Made by a program: the position numbers and the translations under genes. A model generated the notes under the pieces. The model ran no database searches and was not told where the DNA came from. It was given only the letters and a program-made list of their open reading frames with translations. A stretch of 64,000 bases of DNA from Chlorophyllum brunneum (taxonomy: Eukaryota > Basidiomycota > Agaricomycetes > Agaricales > Agaricaceae): positions 1 through 64,000 of the forward strand of contig OY756143.1 in the NCBI GenBank assembly GCA_963576785.1, given 5' to 3'. Shown piece after piece: positions 23,158-34,254 of this stretch (the stretch's first letter is position 1; every line of letters starts with the position of its first letter).

Positions 23158-25157
23158 TTATAACGAGATCAATTCCTGAGAGAGTCCAAATTTCGCCAAC
23201 GTCTTCTGCAACACTCGTATATCATCCCTCTTCCTAATTTTCCAGTCACCCGGGGTCCTCCCATCTAGCAATTCTCCGTTCAGATTAGGTGTAGGATAAC
23301 ACACCTCCCCGTCCTGTCCGCCCCAATCAAAATCAACCAGAACTGGTTTACCAGTATTTTTGTCCAAAAGAATATTTCCGTCACGTAGGTCACCGTGGAC
23401 AAATCCCTCACTATGAAAGCCGCGAACTAGTGTTTCCAACTGCATTCCAAAGTCTGCTGTGAGAGCAGGAGTGTCGGAGAAGGCAATTGAATCCGCGGAC
23501 TCGAGATACTCCATAGCTATGGCCCACCACCCGCCGGGAAGAACTTGAGCAGCAATGATGTCGGGTGCATAACCTCGCCGAGAACAATACTCGTGTAGCT
23601 CTAGACAATAGCTTGGCGTCAACTTGACGATGATGGTTCGGTGCCCAGAATCTAACACCCTGGCCAGATACAATTGCCGATGGTTTCCGCCATATCGGTG
23701 CTGGATCTGGAACGCGAGATTACCTACTGACGAACGTTTGGGCAATTCGGAGATCGCGGGCAAGTACCAGGAATTATCTGAAATCCTGGGTGGCAGATTG
23801 TTAATGAGATGTGCGGCATCTCGTAGAATATGTCCTTGTAAGACCGATGCGGCGGCAAAGGCTTGATAAAGGGCCAGTCGATCGGACTTGTCACAAGCAG
23901 GTAACCTACACGACAGGCAAGGAGTGAGGGCGACAGATCGAAAGCGGCCATTAAGGAAAACGAAGCCAAAAAACTGAACGACAGGGCCTTGCAAAAGAAA
24001 CGGACCGTAAACCTAGATACAAAGTATCAGTTGTGTTGGCACTAACCCATGATGGCGAGACCGAGAGCAGGGACTCTCCAACAGTCCAGGAGATGTTGCT
24101 CATTCCCTCTCCTCAAGTTCGCATACGAGTGCGCAACATATCCCAAGAGCTGGACCTCAGGTATCGTTTGGCCACACCCAAACTCATTCTTGAACTTGAC
24201 AAACGTCACGCCTGCTCCATGGGATCCAATGTTGCATCCGTCCGTTAAGACAGACCCAATCTCGATTGCGAGGAGCGGGGGAATCTGGGTCACGGTATAA
24301 AGTGAGAAGATGTCGTTGAGGTGGGTCAGACCTTCAAGCTGCCGGTCTTTCTCGTCCGCATATATTTTGCACATTTGAGAAGCAAATCCGTCGACTGCCC
24401 TTCGTAATCGCGACATATCTAAGCCAGGCGGATCACCAGCGTGGAAAGAACGGTGAAAGATGTCCAGAAAGCGACCAAAGCCGTGGTACAAGAGTGGAAG
24501 AGGAGGAATGCCTTCATCTGTGCGAGGACGGTCATCTAGGATCCTCTGGTCAGACTGTATTTGGATACTGTGGTATTGCGATGGTTGAGCCATAGTAGAA
24601 GGTACAATCTTAGCGACTTTGGTATCCTTCACGCGCCTGAAATTGGATTTGGTAGAGGGAGAGGGAGAACGTGGGCGTTTTGCGGTCCTGAGCTCTGTGA
24701 AGGGGACGTGAGCAGTAGAACGCCCGACAAGGACAGGGTGCACCAAACACAATGCTCATTTCTCCATCTACCGGTTTAAGGAGTGACAATGGAGTCGTGG
24801 GGGAGCAATGGATAGCCTTGTCTTCAAAAAAATCGTCATTCAAGGCACCAAGTTGGTCTTCGATATCCGTCGCCGAGCGATTGTAGAAACCAGCAACGGG
24901 ATTGATCAACTGTAGGATAGTGAGAAAGCGAAATATATTCGAAGTACGGATTAACGTGCCTTATATGCCTTGAATCCGTAAGCCTGATCTAAATCCATGC
25001 TACTGCAGCAGCGAGAGGCGCTGTTGAGCAACGCCTTGACCTCGGCATCGCTCGTGAGTGGGTGGGTGACATCGCACAGCAGAATTCTATATGTGGCGGG
25101 ACTTTCTCGCTGAACCAGTAGATAGGGGAGCCAGGATTCAGGTACAGGATCAGGCAT
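23158..25157 (-). CDS. Protein-kinase-like protein of a lineage-specific agaricomycete family
   Basis: Four exons (25157-24960, 24909-24744, 24694-24047, 23987-23158) give 613 residues. Residues 1-125 form an N-terminal region (start MPDPVPESWLPYLLVQ, later EDQLGALNDDFFEDKAIHC). A basic PKRPRSPSPSTK-type linker follows. Residues about 160-350 are a conserved middle region, with TDGCNIGSHGAGVTFVKFKN and HSYANLRR, found in expanded families of agaricomycete predicted kinases. The C-terminal kinase-like domain has the lysine strand IIVKLTP, hinge-like AIAMEYLES, catalytic loop VHGDLRDGNILL and metal motif VDFDWGG. The first intron uses a GC donor and the third an AAG acceptor chosen to keep frame. 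The key residues are present, so this copy looks intact. Substrate and role are unknown; it is the only complete member among five copies here. Confidence 0.72.
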
Positions 25158-25607
25158 CGCAAAGGTGAAAAGGAGGCGTCGACACAAAATTCATTGCAAC
25201 TAAATCGCTGACGTCCATTCGGGCACCTTTAGCAAACGGAGCCAAACACCTCAAAAAGACAACACACTGAGTCGATATTCCTTTACATTGGGTGGGAGTG
25301 GGGCGTGGCCTTGGACCTGAGAACTTTATACGTTGTAAGAGATTCTCATTGAACCAGTATATATGGTATCCCGAATTCAGCTTTCGGCTCCGGCATTAAG
25401 CGTTGCACCGATGAAAGAAACATAAATAGTAGTTGATACTTGAGATACCACTTCATCATTTTATTTCAACAAGGCATCAGCCTAGTTTATTTAAAGGCGC
25501 AGTGTGTGGGGAAGAGGATCGCAGCAGGGCACGGCTGAGAAGATGTTCGTTGCCGTCATGGCCGTGTTTCATGTCAGTTCATCTACTAGAACACAACACA
25601 ACCTGCA
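25158..25607. other. Spacer between the intact kinase-like gene and fragment E
   Basis: No gene seen. About 25320-25400 has faint similarity to the 5' part of the kinase-like gene (a CATTGAACCAGTATATATGG-like block and a CAGCTTTCGGC block), which may be another trace of the family. Confidence 0.3.
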
Positions 25608-25845
25608 CACAATACCAGAACCTCGTGTATTTATAACGAGACCAAGTTCCAAGAAACGGTCCAAATTTCAGCAACGTATTCCGCAACACTCGTATATCAT
25701 CCTCTTTCCTAATTTTCCATTCACAGACCCGTTAGTCATCCTCCTTTCTAATCTTCCAGTCACCCGGGGTCCTCCCAGCTAGCAATTCTCCGTTCAGATT
25801 AGGTGTAGGATAACACACCTCCCTGTCCCTCCCGCCCCAATAGGG
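25608..25845 (-). pseudogene. Kinase-like gene copy E, 3'-terminal fragment
   Basis: This stretch closely repeats 23150-23335, the end of the intact kinase-like gene and its 3' flank. Shared blocks include the ATTTATAACGAGA flank, GCAACACTCGTATATCATCC, and a 60-base near-identical run from CCAGTCACCCGGGGTCCTCC through TTAGGTGTAGGATAACACAC. A short internal tandem duplication of the TCATCCTC-TTTCTAAT block has been added. The copy stops within the codons for the GGQDGE region. It lies about 200 bp from the MIS12 stop codon. Confidence 0.75.
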
Positions 25846-26055
25846 ATCCGAAACTCAGGTATAGGTTCGGACACTGCAGTGGTGAAGAGAAGAGTGCGTC
25901 AATTTGCAATTAAATATATACCTGATGCCATCCCAGCGCACGTTTGGCAACCAGGCTCAAAGAATTTTTTTCGGCTACGTCCCGTAACTGGTGTCGAATA
26001 CTCTGATACAAACACACTAGTAAAACGCTAGTAATTACAGATACCTATGACGGTC

Positions 26056-26961
26056 TCACGGATTTTGATCCACCCCCCCTAAGCTTTCTCGTACATTCTC
26101 TGTGACTTCCAGAGCCTTCCTAAACTTCTCTGCTCTTCCAATCTGGTCCGCGCGATCGACCAAAACCGTCACTTCATTGCTACCACCCTCCTGTTCCATC
26201 GCCTTCGTCAGCAGTCTCTCCGTTGCCCACTTGAGATATCCACTCTTCGTCGACTCCCATGGACGTTTCCCCGGCTCGGAAAGCTGAACTTGAGTGAGCG
26301 CAGAGAGGGTAACAGCGTCAAGCGGCTCGAGGGAAGAGCACACTTTGTGCATCGCATCGAGCTTTTCAGGAAGAGCAGAGAGTGTGGAAAGAGAAGAGTG
26401 TTCTAACACGGAGAGTTGTTCCAATCGTTGTTCTGATTCTCGTCGTTGCGAAGCCGATGAACGTAGGGCACGGTTGAGAAGACGTTTGAGTTTCCGTTGC
26501 TGTCGTAAATCCCATATTTCAAAGATCAAATCATTACGACATACAACGAAACGTACTGCATCTATCTTTCGTCGGAGTTGCTCAACTTCATCTAGGAGCT
26601 CTTGCTCGCGTTCAGTCGTCGCAGTCAAGTCGAGATTTTCGTGATGCGGCAACACAATCGGCAGTTCCGGCGGAACGGCAAAGATATTTCGTAGAGACCA
26701 AGCTTCAAAGAAGTCGAACGCGATATCTGTATGATACTCTAGCAGAGTCTGAAAGGCAACAAGACCCTGTTCGACTTCCTGAGTGCCGTCCCAGTCTCCG
26801 CCAAGTTTCTCGGCGCGTTGGTCTGTCCATTTCTGAAGAAATTCTTCCATTCCGTTTACACCATCTTGAACGGCCTGGTTTGCGACGTTGATGATGTCGT
26901 CAAGGAGAAGTTGAGGAGAGAAACCGAGAGCCTCGCAGATGAGAAGAGGAGGAGCACTCAT
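26056..26961 (-). CDS. MIS12: Mis12/Mtw1 kinetochore protein
   Basis: Single-exon gene of 301 residues. Mis12 (Mtw1 in yeast) is a subunit of the MIND/Mis12 complex that bridges inner centromere chromatin and the outer KMN kinetochore. The N-terminus carries the family signature ICEALGFSPQLLLDDIINVA, followed by AMEEFL-like VNGMEEFLQKW and GLVAFQTLLEYHTD with FEAWSLRNIF. The central part is rich in charged residues and fits a coiled coil (about residues 115-215). Length matches fungal homologues. The ATG gives the conserved N-terminus. A small gene lies 72 bp upstream on the same strand. Confidence 0.85.
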   Translation of the reverse strand: MSAPPLLICEALGFSPQLLLDDIINVANQAVQDGVNGMEEFLQKWTDQRAEKLGGDWDGTQEVEQGLVAFQTLLEYHTDIAFDFFEAWSLRNIFAVPPELPIVLPHHENLDLTATTEREQELLDEVEQLRRKIDAVRFVVCRNDLIFEIWDLRQQRKLKRLLNRALRSSASQRRESEQRLEQLSVLEHSSLSTLSALPEKLDAMHKVCSSLEPLDAVTLSALTQVQLSEPGKRPWESTKSGYLKWATERLLTKAMEQEGGSNEVTVLVDRADQIGRAEKFRKALEVTENVRESLGGVDQNP

Positions 26962-27032
26962 TAGACGCGTCCGTCACGCGTCTGTCACACTTATGTTGCT
27001 CGTTACCACGATGTCGAATCCCATGGTCTACT

Positions 27033-27312
27033 TCACCGAGGTGTTCTTGAAACGCGCATTTTCATTTGTTCAGCAGTCAGAGGCCCAAAGAATAACGACT
27101 TCTCCAAGTCCTATACCATAGGAGTGCTTTAGGTGGCTTATTTCATTCTCACAAACATTTGGTCCAGGGTCGGATGGTTCTGATCGAAGAAGGCCATGAA
27201 AAAATGAATGCACACTAATCTCCTCTACAGCAGCCCCTATACACCACTCCCATACATTGACTTCCCTGTACCTCTGTTTCTCCTCCAAAAGCCGGTCCCA
27301 TTTTTCAGCCAT
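27033..27312 (-). CDS. Small three-exon gene, unknown 53-residue protein
   Basis: Exons 27312-27256, 27179-27153 and 27110-27033 join in one frame through introns with GTATGG/CAG and GTGAGA/TAG ends (76 and 42 nt). The product starts MAEKWDRLLEEKQRYREVN, continues NHPTLDQMF from a 27-nt micro-exon, and ends with PLTAEQMKMRVSRTPR before TGA. It is highly charged, probably helical, and lacks a signal peptide or membrane segment. The unspliced frame would give an unrelated 80-residue product, but the spliced version reads more like a protein. It sits between the permease stop and MIS12, both on the same strand. I do not recognise a family. Transcript evidence would settle it. Confidence 0.45.
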
Positions 27313-27457
27313 CGTCCCTTACTAGTAACCGAAAAGGCAGTAAACATTCAAGCAACCCCCGTCTTTCGGAGGTAAAGCTGTCCGGAACGGCATCGCTGTT
27401 CCACAATTATGTCTATGAATACACTTGAACAGTACCCAAATAGAGCTCCCTCGGTCG

Positions 27458-29370
27458 CTATTCATCCCCGCTCCGCAGCCAGACCGCCCAGCTGACGGCA
27501 CCCAACACAAATACGCCCCAGCCTCCAGCCGCATGTGTCCAGTAAGGAAGATATTCGTACGGTTCTGCCCCAGGAGGCGGCTTCAACAAAGGCACAATCA
27601 CCAAGAAAACATTTGCCACTCCGAAGAATGCAGCACAAAATAACGTGAATGGTGTTAGGTGATTCCAGCAATCATGGCGGTGATGCGGAGAGGTGTAAGA
27701 TTGTGAGAAGAAGAGGTATAAGAGCCCAAAGGATATGACAGCATTGATGACTGATAGGGGGTAGGTGGTCTGCGTTTTTCTTTCAAATCAGAAAGCCAAT
27801 AAAAGAATAACGGTACTTACAACATTGACGACGAAATTATAGGCATCGCCTGCCGGGACGAAGAGGATAACGAGAACAGAGATGAACCAATCTATCATTC
27901 ATGTGAGCCTAAGGACCATTGTGGGTATCAAGGAAAAGACAAACGTAGACCTAGCCCTGCGAGCGGTGCATCATAAGGTTTGTTGGAGGCCCAAAACGAG
28001 CTAAGCGGTAGAGCGCCGTCTTTTCCTGATTCCTGATTCACCCGTCCCTGAGAGAACGACTATGGGAATAAGTTTGACGCAAACAAACAAATGCGGAAAA
28101 ACTGTAGCCTCACCACAGCAAGAACATTCCCCAAAGCCGATAGAGCCACTCCCAAGTTTAACCATCGTTCCACACTCTCACCCCAGATATTCTTCATCAG
28201 CAACGCGACAACTAATCTTCCAGATCGAACAATCTCCTCTTTCGATGCTCCAGCAAAAAAAGAAATGTTGGATAAGATATAGAGGATGGCAACTAAGGCA
28301 AGAGCGAGGTGGCCAGCGATTCGTATGGTTCTGGCTGGGTTGTGTACCTCTGAAAGAGCATAATTCGCATTCGAGAATCCGGCAAATGACCAGATGACCT
28401 GAGGGAGAGTTAGATGGAACCTCGTGCGTGCGTGAAAAGCAAAGACATACGCTATATAGTCCCGTGCATAGCGGCACAGCACTTATATTCGTACCTTCCC
28501 ATATGTTCTGGAAATTTCTCCTTGCCCTCCAACGGTCTCCCCAAGACGCAGATTCCACCGGGATGCCATGACGGAAGGCCACGTAACCAGTCGCAATGAC
28601 AGCACAGATAATAAAGAGTTTGAAAAATCCCAGCAAATTTTGCAAGCGCAAACCCCATTTGCACGTCATCCCATGAAGTAAGAAAGCGAAAGTAATGCAA
28701 GAAAACGACGTAAACTGAATAACGAATGGCGCCACTTCGCCCATGAAGAGTGCTTTCGAAATATATTCGCCAAAAACCAGTGAGTTAGCTGCAGACCAAG
28801 CTGAACTACGCGTCAGTCGTCCGTATTGACCGCCCGAGATAGAGTCGCACAAAACGCACCCATTAATGAAGCATTTGCGGCATAGACACAAGTGATCAAG
28901 CCCTCCGGGCGAGGAAACAGGTAATTCAAGTAATTCTTCTCTCCACCATTATGAGGAAGAGCCTGTGCAGAAATCAGTGCCGGAAAAACAAAGAAGTAAA
29001 ATCCTCCACTAACCGTGCCCCAGACAATATACACTTGCATCCCAGTTATAGCGATAAAAGTGCCAATAACCCATAACAGTCTACTCTGCCTTGTTCAGTA
29101 GCGACCTACTTTCATGACGCAGCTACTCACAATGACATCCCCACACTTCCGCTAAGTGCCAGAACCACAGCTGGAGTGGCAAAGATACTAGTAACGTCAG
29201 CCTAGCTCAGATATCGCAAAGAGAAAATCAAACCCAGTGCCAATGAGCCGGTTAAAGATGACGAGCATGGTGGAAAATGTGCCAATGTGTCTTTTCTGAT
29301 CACTTGAAGAGCCACCATATTGTTGAACGCTAGAACTCGAAAGGAGGGGCTCGACCTCTAATTGTGACAT
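27458..29370 (-). CDS. MUP1-type amino acid permease, downstream paralogue
   Basis: Member of the APC superfamily, LAT branch, closest in type to fungal high-affinity methionine permeases (Mup1). The start MSQLEVEPLLSSSS precedes a cytoplasmic tail, and the first transmembrane helix carries VIFNRLIGTGIFATPA, the unwound substrate-binding segment of the family. Further helices include QVYIVWGTALPHNGGEKNYL, SAANSLVFGEY, and VIWSFAGFSNANYALSEVHN. It ends YLPYWTHAAGGWG and VWLRSGDE. About ten short introns; all frames I checked join cleanly, so it looks functional, around 560-580 residues with about 12 membrane segments. A close tandem paralogue lies upstream in the same orientation. Confidence 0.83.
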
Positions 29371-29757
29371 GGAGAGCCCTTGTAAAAATCAGTTGTAGGA
29401 AGATGGACTGGGTGGTTGTGGAGGTAATCAAAGTGAGCTGTGTCAAGTACCAACCAGTCTCTTCCGAAATTGCGCGTGGGAGTTAACGTTCCAGCATTCA
29501 GAGACTCAAGCTCAAGAACCGAGTAGCGAGCGGTCATGAAAGTGCGCCGCCGCTATGGATTGAAGCTAATCGATCCATCGTCCATAAGTTGTTTGTAGTT
29601 GTGAAGTTCCAATGTTCCATCTGTCAACACGTCAAAAGACCTCCAGTTCAATTATGAAATATCTAATTCTAAATATTCTACGAGGGGTGAATACATTACT
29701 ACTGTCGTACACAGATCATAATGTCGTGAAATCATGGTAAAGTCTGTAGTTGAATGA

Positions 29758-31699
29758 TCACAGTTTGATTGGTGTAACCTCCTCTTCCTTTCGTAGCCCG
29801 AAAGTCCACCAAACCCCACCAATCGCAAATAGAGCCCATCCAGCAGCAGCATGTGTCCAGTACGGCAATTTCTCGTAAGGTTCCGCATCTGGAGGAGGTT
29901 TCACCAGAGGCGCAAGGAACAAAAACACATTCGCAACTCCGAAGAAAGCGGTGGAGAGCAATGTGGTGGTTGACAAATGATGCCAACGGTAATGATTGTG
30001 TTCCGAAGACCGGGAGGATGATGCAAAGAAAAGATAGATAAGTCCAAATGCGATAACCGCATTGATTACCGCAAGGGGGTATGATGCCTACATTTCGGTG
30101 ATGAAACACATTAAATTGCGTACTTCTTTACGAGAACACTTACCAAGTTGATCACGAGATTGTAGGCGTCACCGGCTGGAACAAAAAAGATAACAAGAAC
30201 GGAGAAGAACCAGTCTAGTTTAATCATCAGTTAGTATATACGAACTGGTATTGATAAACACAAACGTAGGCCAAGGCCTGCTAGAGGAGCGTCGAAAGGT
30301 AGGTTGGAAGCCCATAACTTGCTGAAAGGTAAAACACCCTCTTTCCCTAGCTCTTGGTTAATACGTCCTTGTGCAAAGGTCTACTCAAGTTAGCGACGCG
30401 CTATAACCAGATAGAAAAACAACACGGACCATTGCAAGTACACTCCCTAGAGCTGAACAAGCCACTCCGAAATCCACCCATCGCTCTACCTTCTCTCCCC
30501 ATATATTCTTCATCAACAATGAAACCACCAAACGCCCAGAATGAGCGATTTCTTCCTTCGAAGCACTAGCGAGGTAAGCGATGTTCGAGAAGAGGTACAA
30601 GGCAGCCACAACGGCAACCGCCAAAGGACCTGCTATTTTGATCGTCCTTGCCGGATTACGCATCTCCGACAATGCGTAGTTAGCGTTGGAGAATCCAATA
30701 AAAGACCATATCACCTGGATGCGACTGTGAGGCTAAAAGCGGAGATGAGTAAATATAACTCACACTGTATAGGGCAAGACACATGGATGGCGCACTGGTG
30801 ATGGTCCCACTCCAGACGTCCCTAAAGTTTTCATGTCCTCTCCATTGATCCTCCACCGATCCCGTGCTACTTGGAATTCCATACTTCAGGGCTACGAGAC
30901 CGGTTCCCGCAACGATTGCTAAAACAATTAGTTTGAAGACGCCAAGGACGTTCTGCACCCGAAGACCCCACTCCACAGCGGTTCCATGAAGAAGAAAGGT
31001 CGCAGTGACACAAGCGAAGGAAGTGAGTTTGAGAACGAGAGCGGAAGGCTCCTCGCTGAGAAACGCCTTGAGGGCATATTCACCAAAAACCAATGAATTA
31101 CCGGCGGCCCAGCCTATTCTTGATATCAGCTGAGTATCACAACATACTTCAGGTCAACGTACCCATCAGCGACATACTTCCAGCATAAACACATGTTATC
31201 AAGAATGCCGGTTTGGGGAAGAGGTATTCTAAGTAGTTCTTCTCCGCACCGTTTTTGGGGAGAGCCTTGTTTTCTGTTCACACACTGACAGAATCGATGG
31301 GAAGATCAGATACTCACGGTTCCCCAGACTATGTAAACCTGCATCCCAGCGGCTGCATAAATACTGCCCACTACCCATAGTACCCTATCGTGTTGTGATG
31401 TTACGTTAGTGAGATACATACGTGTGATGTGCGGTTCCTACTCACAATGACATCCCGACACTTCCACTCAGAGAGAGGACTGACGCAGGCGTAGCGAAGA
31501 TCCTACAGACACTTTAGCACAGACGCGCATCCTATGCGCACAGGACATACCCAGTCCCTATTATACGGTTGAAGATGATGAACACGACAGAAAAGAAACC
31601 AATGGACTTCTTCCGGCCTGCGGAAGGGCTCCGGGGCAAACTCCCATAATCTTGAATGTCTTTTGTGTCAAGGAGTGGCTCTGACTGTAGTTCAGACAT
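29758..31699 (-). CDS. MUP1-type amino acid permease, upstream paralogue
   Basis: Tandem paralogue of the preceding permease with the same exon order. The start MSELQSEPLLDTKDIQDYG is the first ATG in frame; the helix-1 motif reads FNRIIGTGIFATPASVLSLS. Other conserved stretches are VYIVWGTALPKNGAEKNYLE, AGNSLVFGEYALKAFL, VIWSFIGFSNANYALSEMRN and FAQGRINQELGKEGVLPFS. The C-terminus reads LPYWTHAAAGWALFAIGG and ends EEEVTPIKL. Short introns (about 45-60 nt) interrupt most helices. Likely a plasma-membrane amino acid importer, substrate inferred as methionine or related neutral amino acids from family type only. Confidence 0.85.
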
Positions 31700-32169
31700 A
31701 AACTGCTTGAATGAGTGAGATACGAGGGTGAGGAAGGATGAAGTTGCTGTTGAGTTCAGCTGTAACGCGCTCTTGATAAAACTACGACGATCGGCGTCTT
31801 TCACCTGAGAAGCCAGATTTAGAATGTGGGACGGTGACGCATGTGGGGAGCGGACTGAGAAAGGCCCAGATCAGTCATACCCACATCGAAGTTGACCTGG
31901 CCAGAAGCGCTGATCCCGTTCATGGGCCAGGAGTGTAGTGCCAAGTCATCCTACTTGGCATCTATTATTACCCCACTTTCCCGATTGGCTGACCTATGTT
32001 TATAACGCGCCACTATCCCATCGCACTTTCAAGGGACGGAACCCAGAGCATAGTGTAAATGGTCTATTGGCCGCACCCACTCGGTTTTTACTTCTACTAC
32101 TACAAACAAGGATCTTCGATCGAAGCCAACACTTTCTTCTATGCCTACTGAGAAGATGAGGGGTTTATT
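31700..32169. other. Intergenic region upstream of the permease
   Basis: 470 bp between the permease start and the stop of the PIN-like gene, both on the minus strand. Serves as the permease promoter. No clear TATA or known site stands out. Confidence 0.4.
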
Positions 32170-33486
32170 TCACTCGTATGAGTGCTGCTTCTGCGCGGCC
32201 TCCGTAGCCCGTAATGCACAGACGATTGCGAATGCAATTAGAGGTGTTACTAGATAATTGTAAGCCAACGTCCTTGCCACCATCATCTTTTCTCTCGGCT
32301 CGGCATTCGATACTTCTAGTAGGACGCTTAGAATCATTCCAGGAGGGCCGATTGGCATCAGCATCATACTCCACCATAAGATAGGATCATCACCAAGCAG
32401 CTTGGTCTTGGCCGCCAAGAGGTAGATGACCGGAATGCTGACGGCCCCCGTAATAAAAAATCGCGCCACGATTACGATGATTACCGCGCGTTTTGGTGGC
32501 TGCGGGGAAGGAATGTGGGGCGGGACGTCAAAAGAATCAGACAATTTCGATCCCACAACGAACCTACAGCCCTCGGTCAATCGATTAGCAAATAGCAGAG
32601 TGGAAGCTCTCGAGACATACATTTGTACCCCACTAAAGAGGCCCCCAACGTTCCGTAAACTTGACGTGAACCAGACGTTCAAGAATCCTCCTTGGTCGCT
32701 TGATGAGAACACTGCACGATGCAACCAGGGGACTAATCCGACAACAACTGCGATTATGCCTCCCCATGTGGTTGGATCCAGTAATCTACCCATATACGAC
32801 AAGAATTTCCTGGTTGAATGGAGAATGACCCGGAAATTCATAGCGGGTACGTTTCGCATGGATGTAAGAGATGCCGGAACTGGTTTTGGGAGGAGGAATG
32901 TCCGTTCATCGTTACTAATCTCCTCTTCATCGCCATCGCTATCACTATCACTATCATCCCTCTGTCTATCCTCAACTCCTGACTTGAGCAAGATCGGGCC
33001 AACGGAGAAGGTCAGGACCTTCGAGACAAAGCTATTGATCAAAAAATAGCTCATGGCTCGAGCCACAGCAGCCTCCGCATCACCGCCCGCGATCCCTGTC
33101 AATATTCTTGTTTCCAATAAGCTTCTCGTCAAGAGCAGTGGCAGTGACGTTGTGTTATTGAACGTGATTGCTACAACAGTCCAATTGGGCAATCCGAAGA
33201 GTTTGACAGCGATCTTGCCGATTGTGATAGACGCCAGGGCATATGCGATTGACCAAATGAATATAGGTGCATAATCAAGTGCGTTTTCGACATTCAATTG
33301 GCTTCCAACCTCTGTTATCAGCAAGGCCGGGAGGAACAAGTTCCGGCATAACGAGGATATATCTCGAGCCGTAGCTGAGCTGACCATTCCCAGGCGAGCT
33401 GCAATCAGCCCATAGCTGAGCGTAACGAGGACGGAGACAGAAGCCTGAAGACCTCCCAGAAACGATGCGATGAGCGCAGAGGTCAT
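32170..33486 (-). CDS. PIN-like / auxin efflux carrier family membrane transporter
   Basis: Member of the membrane transport protein family PF03547 (PIN-like; fungal ECM3-type proteins). The unspliced frame is 438 residues; removing a GT-AG intron at 32564-32620 gives 419 residues and restores a smooth LFSGVQMFVVGSKL motif. Five hydrophobic N-terminal segments (LSYGLIAARLGMVS, SSLCRNLFLPALLI, AITFNNTTSLPLLL) are followed by an acidic loop (DSDSDSDGDEEE), then about five C-terminal segments with MPIGPPGMILSVLLEV, typical of the family. Likely ER or plasma membrane transport of an organic anion; the substrate is unknown in fungi. Confidence 0.85.
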   Translation of the reverse strand: MTSALIASFLGGLQASVSVLVTLSYGLIAARLGMVSSATARDISSLCRNLFLPALLITEVGSQLNVENALDYAPIFIWSIAYALASITIGKIAVKLFGLPNWTVVAITFNNTTSLPLLLTRSLLETRILTGIAGGDAEAAVARAMSYFLINSFVSKVLTFSVGPILLKSGVEDRQRDDSDSDSDGDEEEISNDERTFLLPKPVPASLTSMRNVPAMNFRVILHSTRKFLSYMGRLLDPTTWGGIIAVVVGLVPWLHRAVFSSSDQGGFLNVWFTSSLRNVGGLFSGVQMYVSRASTLLFANRLTEGCRFVVGSKLSDSFDVPPHIPSPQPPKRAVIIVIVARFFITGAVSIPVIYLLAAKTKLLGDDPILWWSMMLMPIGPPGMILSVLLEVSNAEPREKMMVARTLAYNYLVTPLIAFAIVCALRATEAAQKQHSYE

Positions 33487-34254
33487 GGTGGGACGACGCT
33501 AAGCGCTAAGCCATCACCATCCCCTGCGACGTTCCGTGTCTAAGCGGATCCTATTTTTGGATTTGGCCCCTGACGTGAAAACTGCCTTTCTTACAGCCGA
33601 CAGGTGTTCTACCAAATCCGAGGCTGTCGTGAAATTTTAGGCTATAGGGCGGGCTGTAAGCTGGGCCCAATATGATCCGAATTGGTAGCCTATTTCGGCC
33701 AGCAAAATTGTGATAAGCGGATGCCTAACAGTCATGCCATCTCCGAGCTCGCCCTCGGTTCATTCTCGTATACTTTACTAAACCGAAACATGTGCCCTGG
33801 AGTGGTAGGGATCACCACAAAGCCAACGCTAACCCAACAGATGGAGCCAGGATTGCAGGCATATGTCGTAGATTATAGGCCTTCGGTTGAATGGGAGGCG
33901 TTCCTAAATTAGAGAGCAGACCGAAGACAATTGAAACTCCACAGCGCCAACCTTTTCTCCATCTGCTCCCTCCACAAATCTTCCAAAATGCAAGTAGACA
34001 TGATTTCATGATTTCATTCTCCGAAATTATGCGGAAAACATGACTTCACAGGACGGTTCCACATACTTAGAAGCACGTCGAGGCGAAGACGCCCCACTAC
34101 ACATTGCAGGACGAAGCAGCCATGACGCAAGGTGGAAAGGGCTGAAAATCACCTAGTGGATACATCACGAACAAGACATCTACAACGTGAATCCCGATGT
34201 TAGTGCAGTTCGAGTAGTAGACATGATATCACCCACATATGACACGGGAATGAG
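33487..34254. other. Intergenic region, no gene seen
   Basis: 770 bp. Contains only a 76-codon open frame on the plus strand (33682-33912) without recognisable features. Likely the promoter of the PIN-like gene plus the 3' end of the next gene. Confidence 0.4.

Noticed and set aside
23158..25157. Reading the N-terminus of the kinase-like protein as a Crinkler-type effector
   Set aside because: No LxLFLAK-like motif or other defining residue can be seen; only general resemblance to expanded fungal kinase families.
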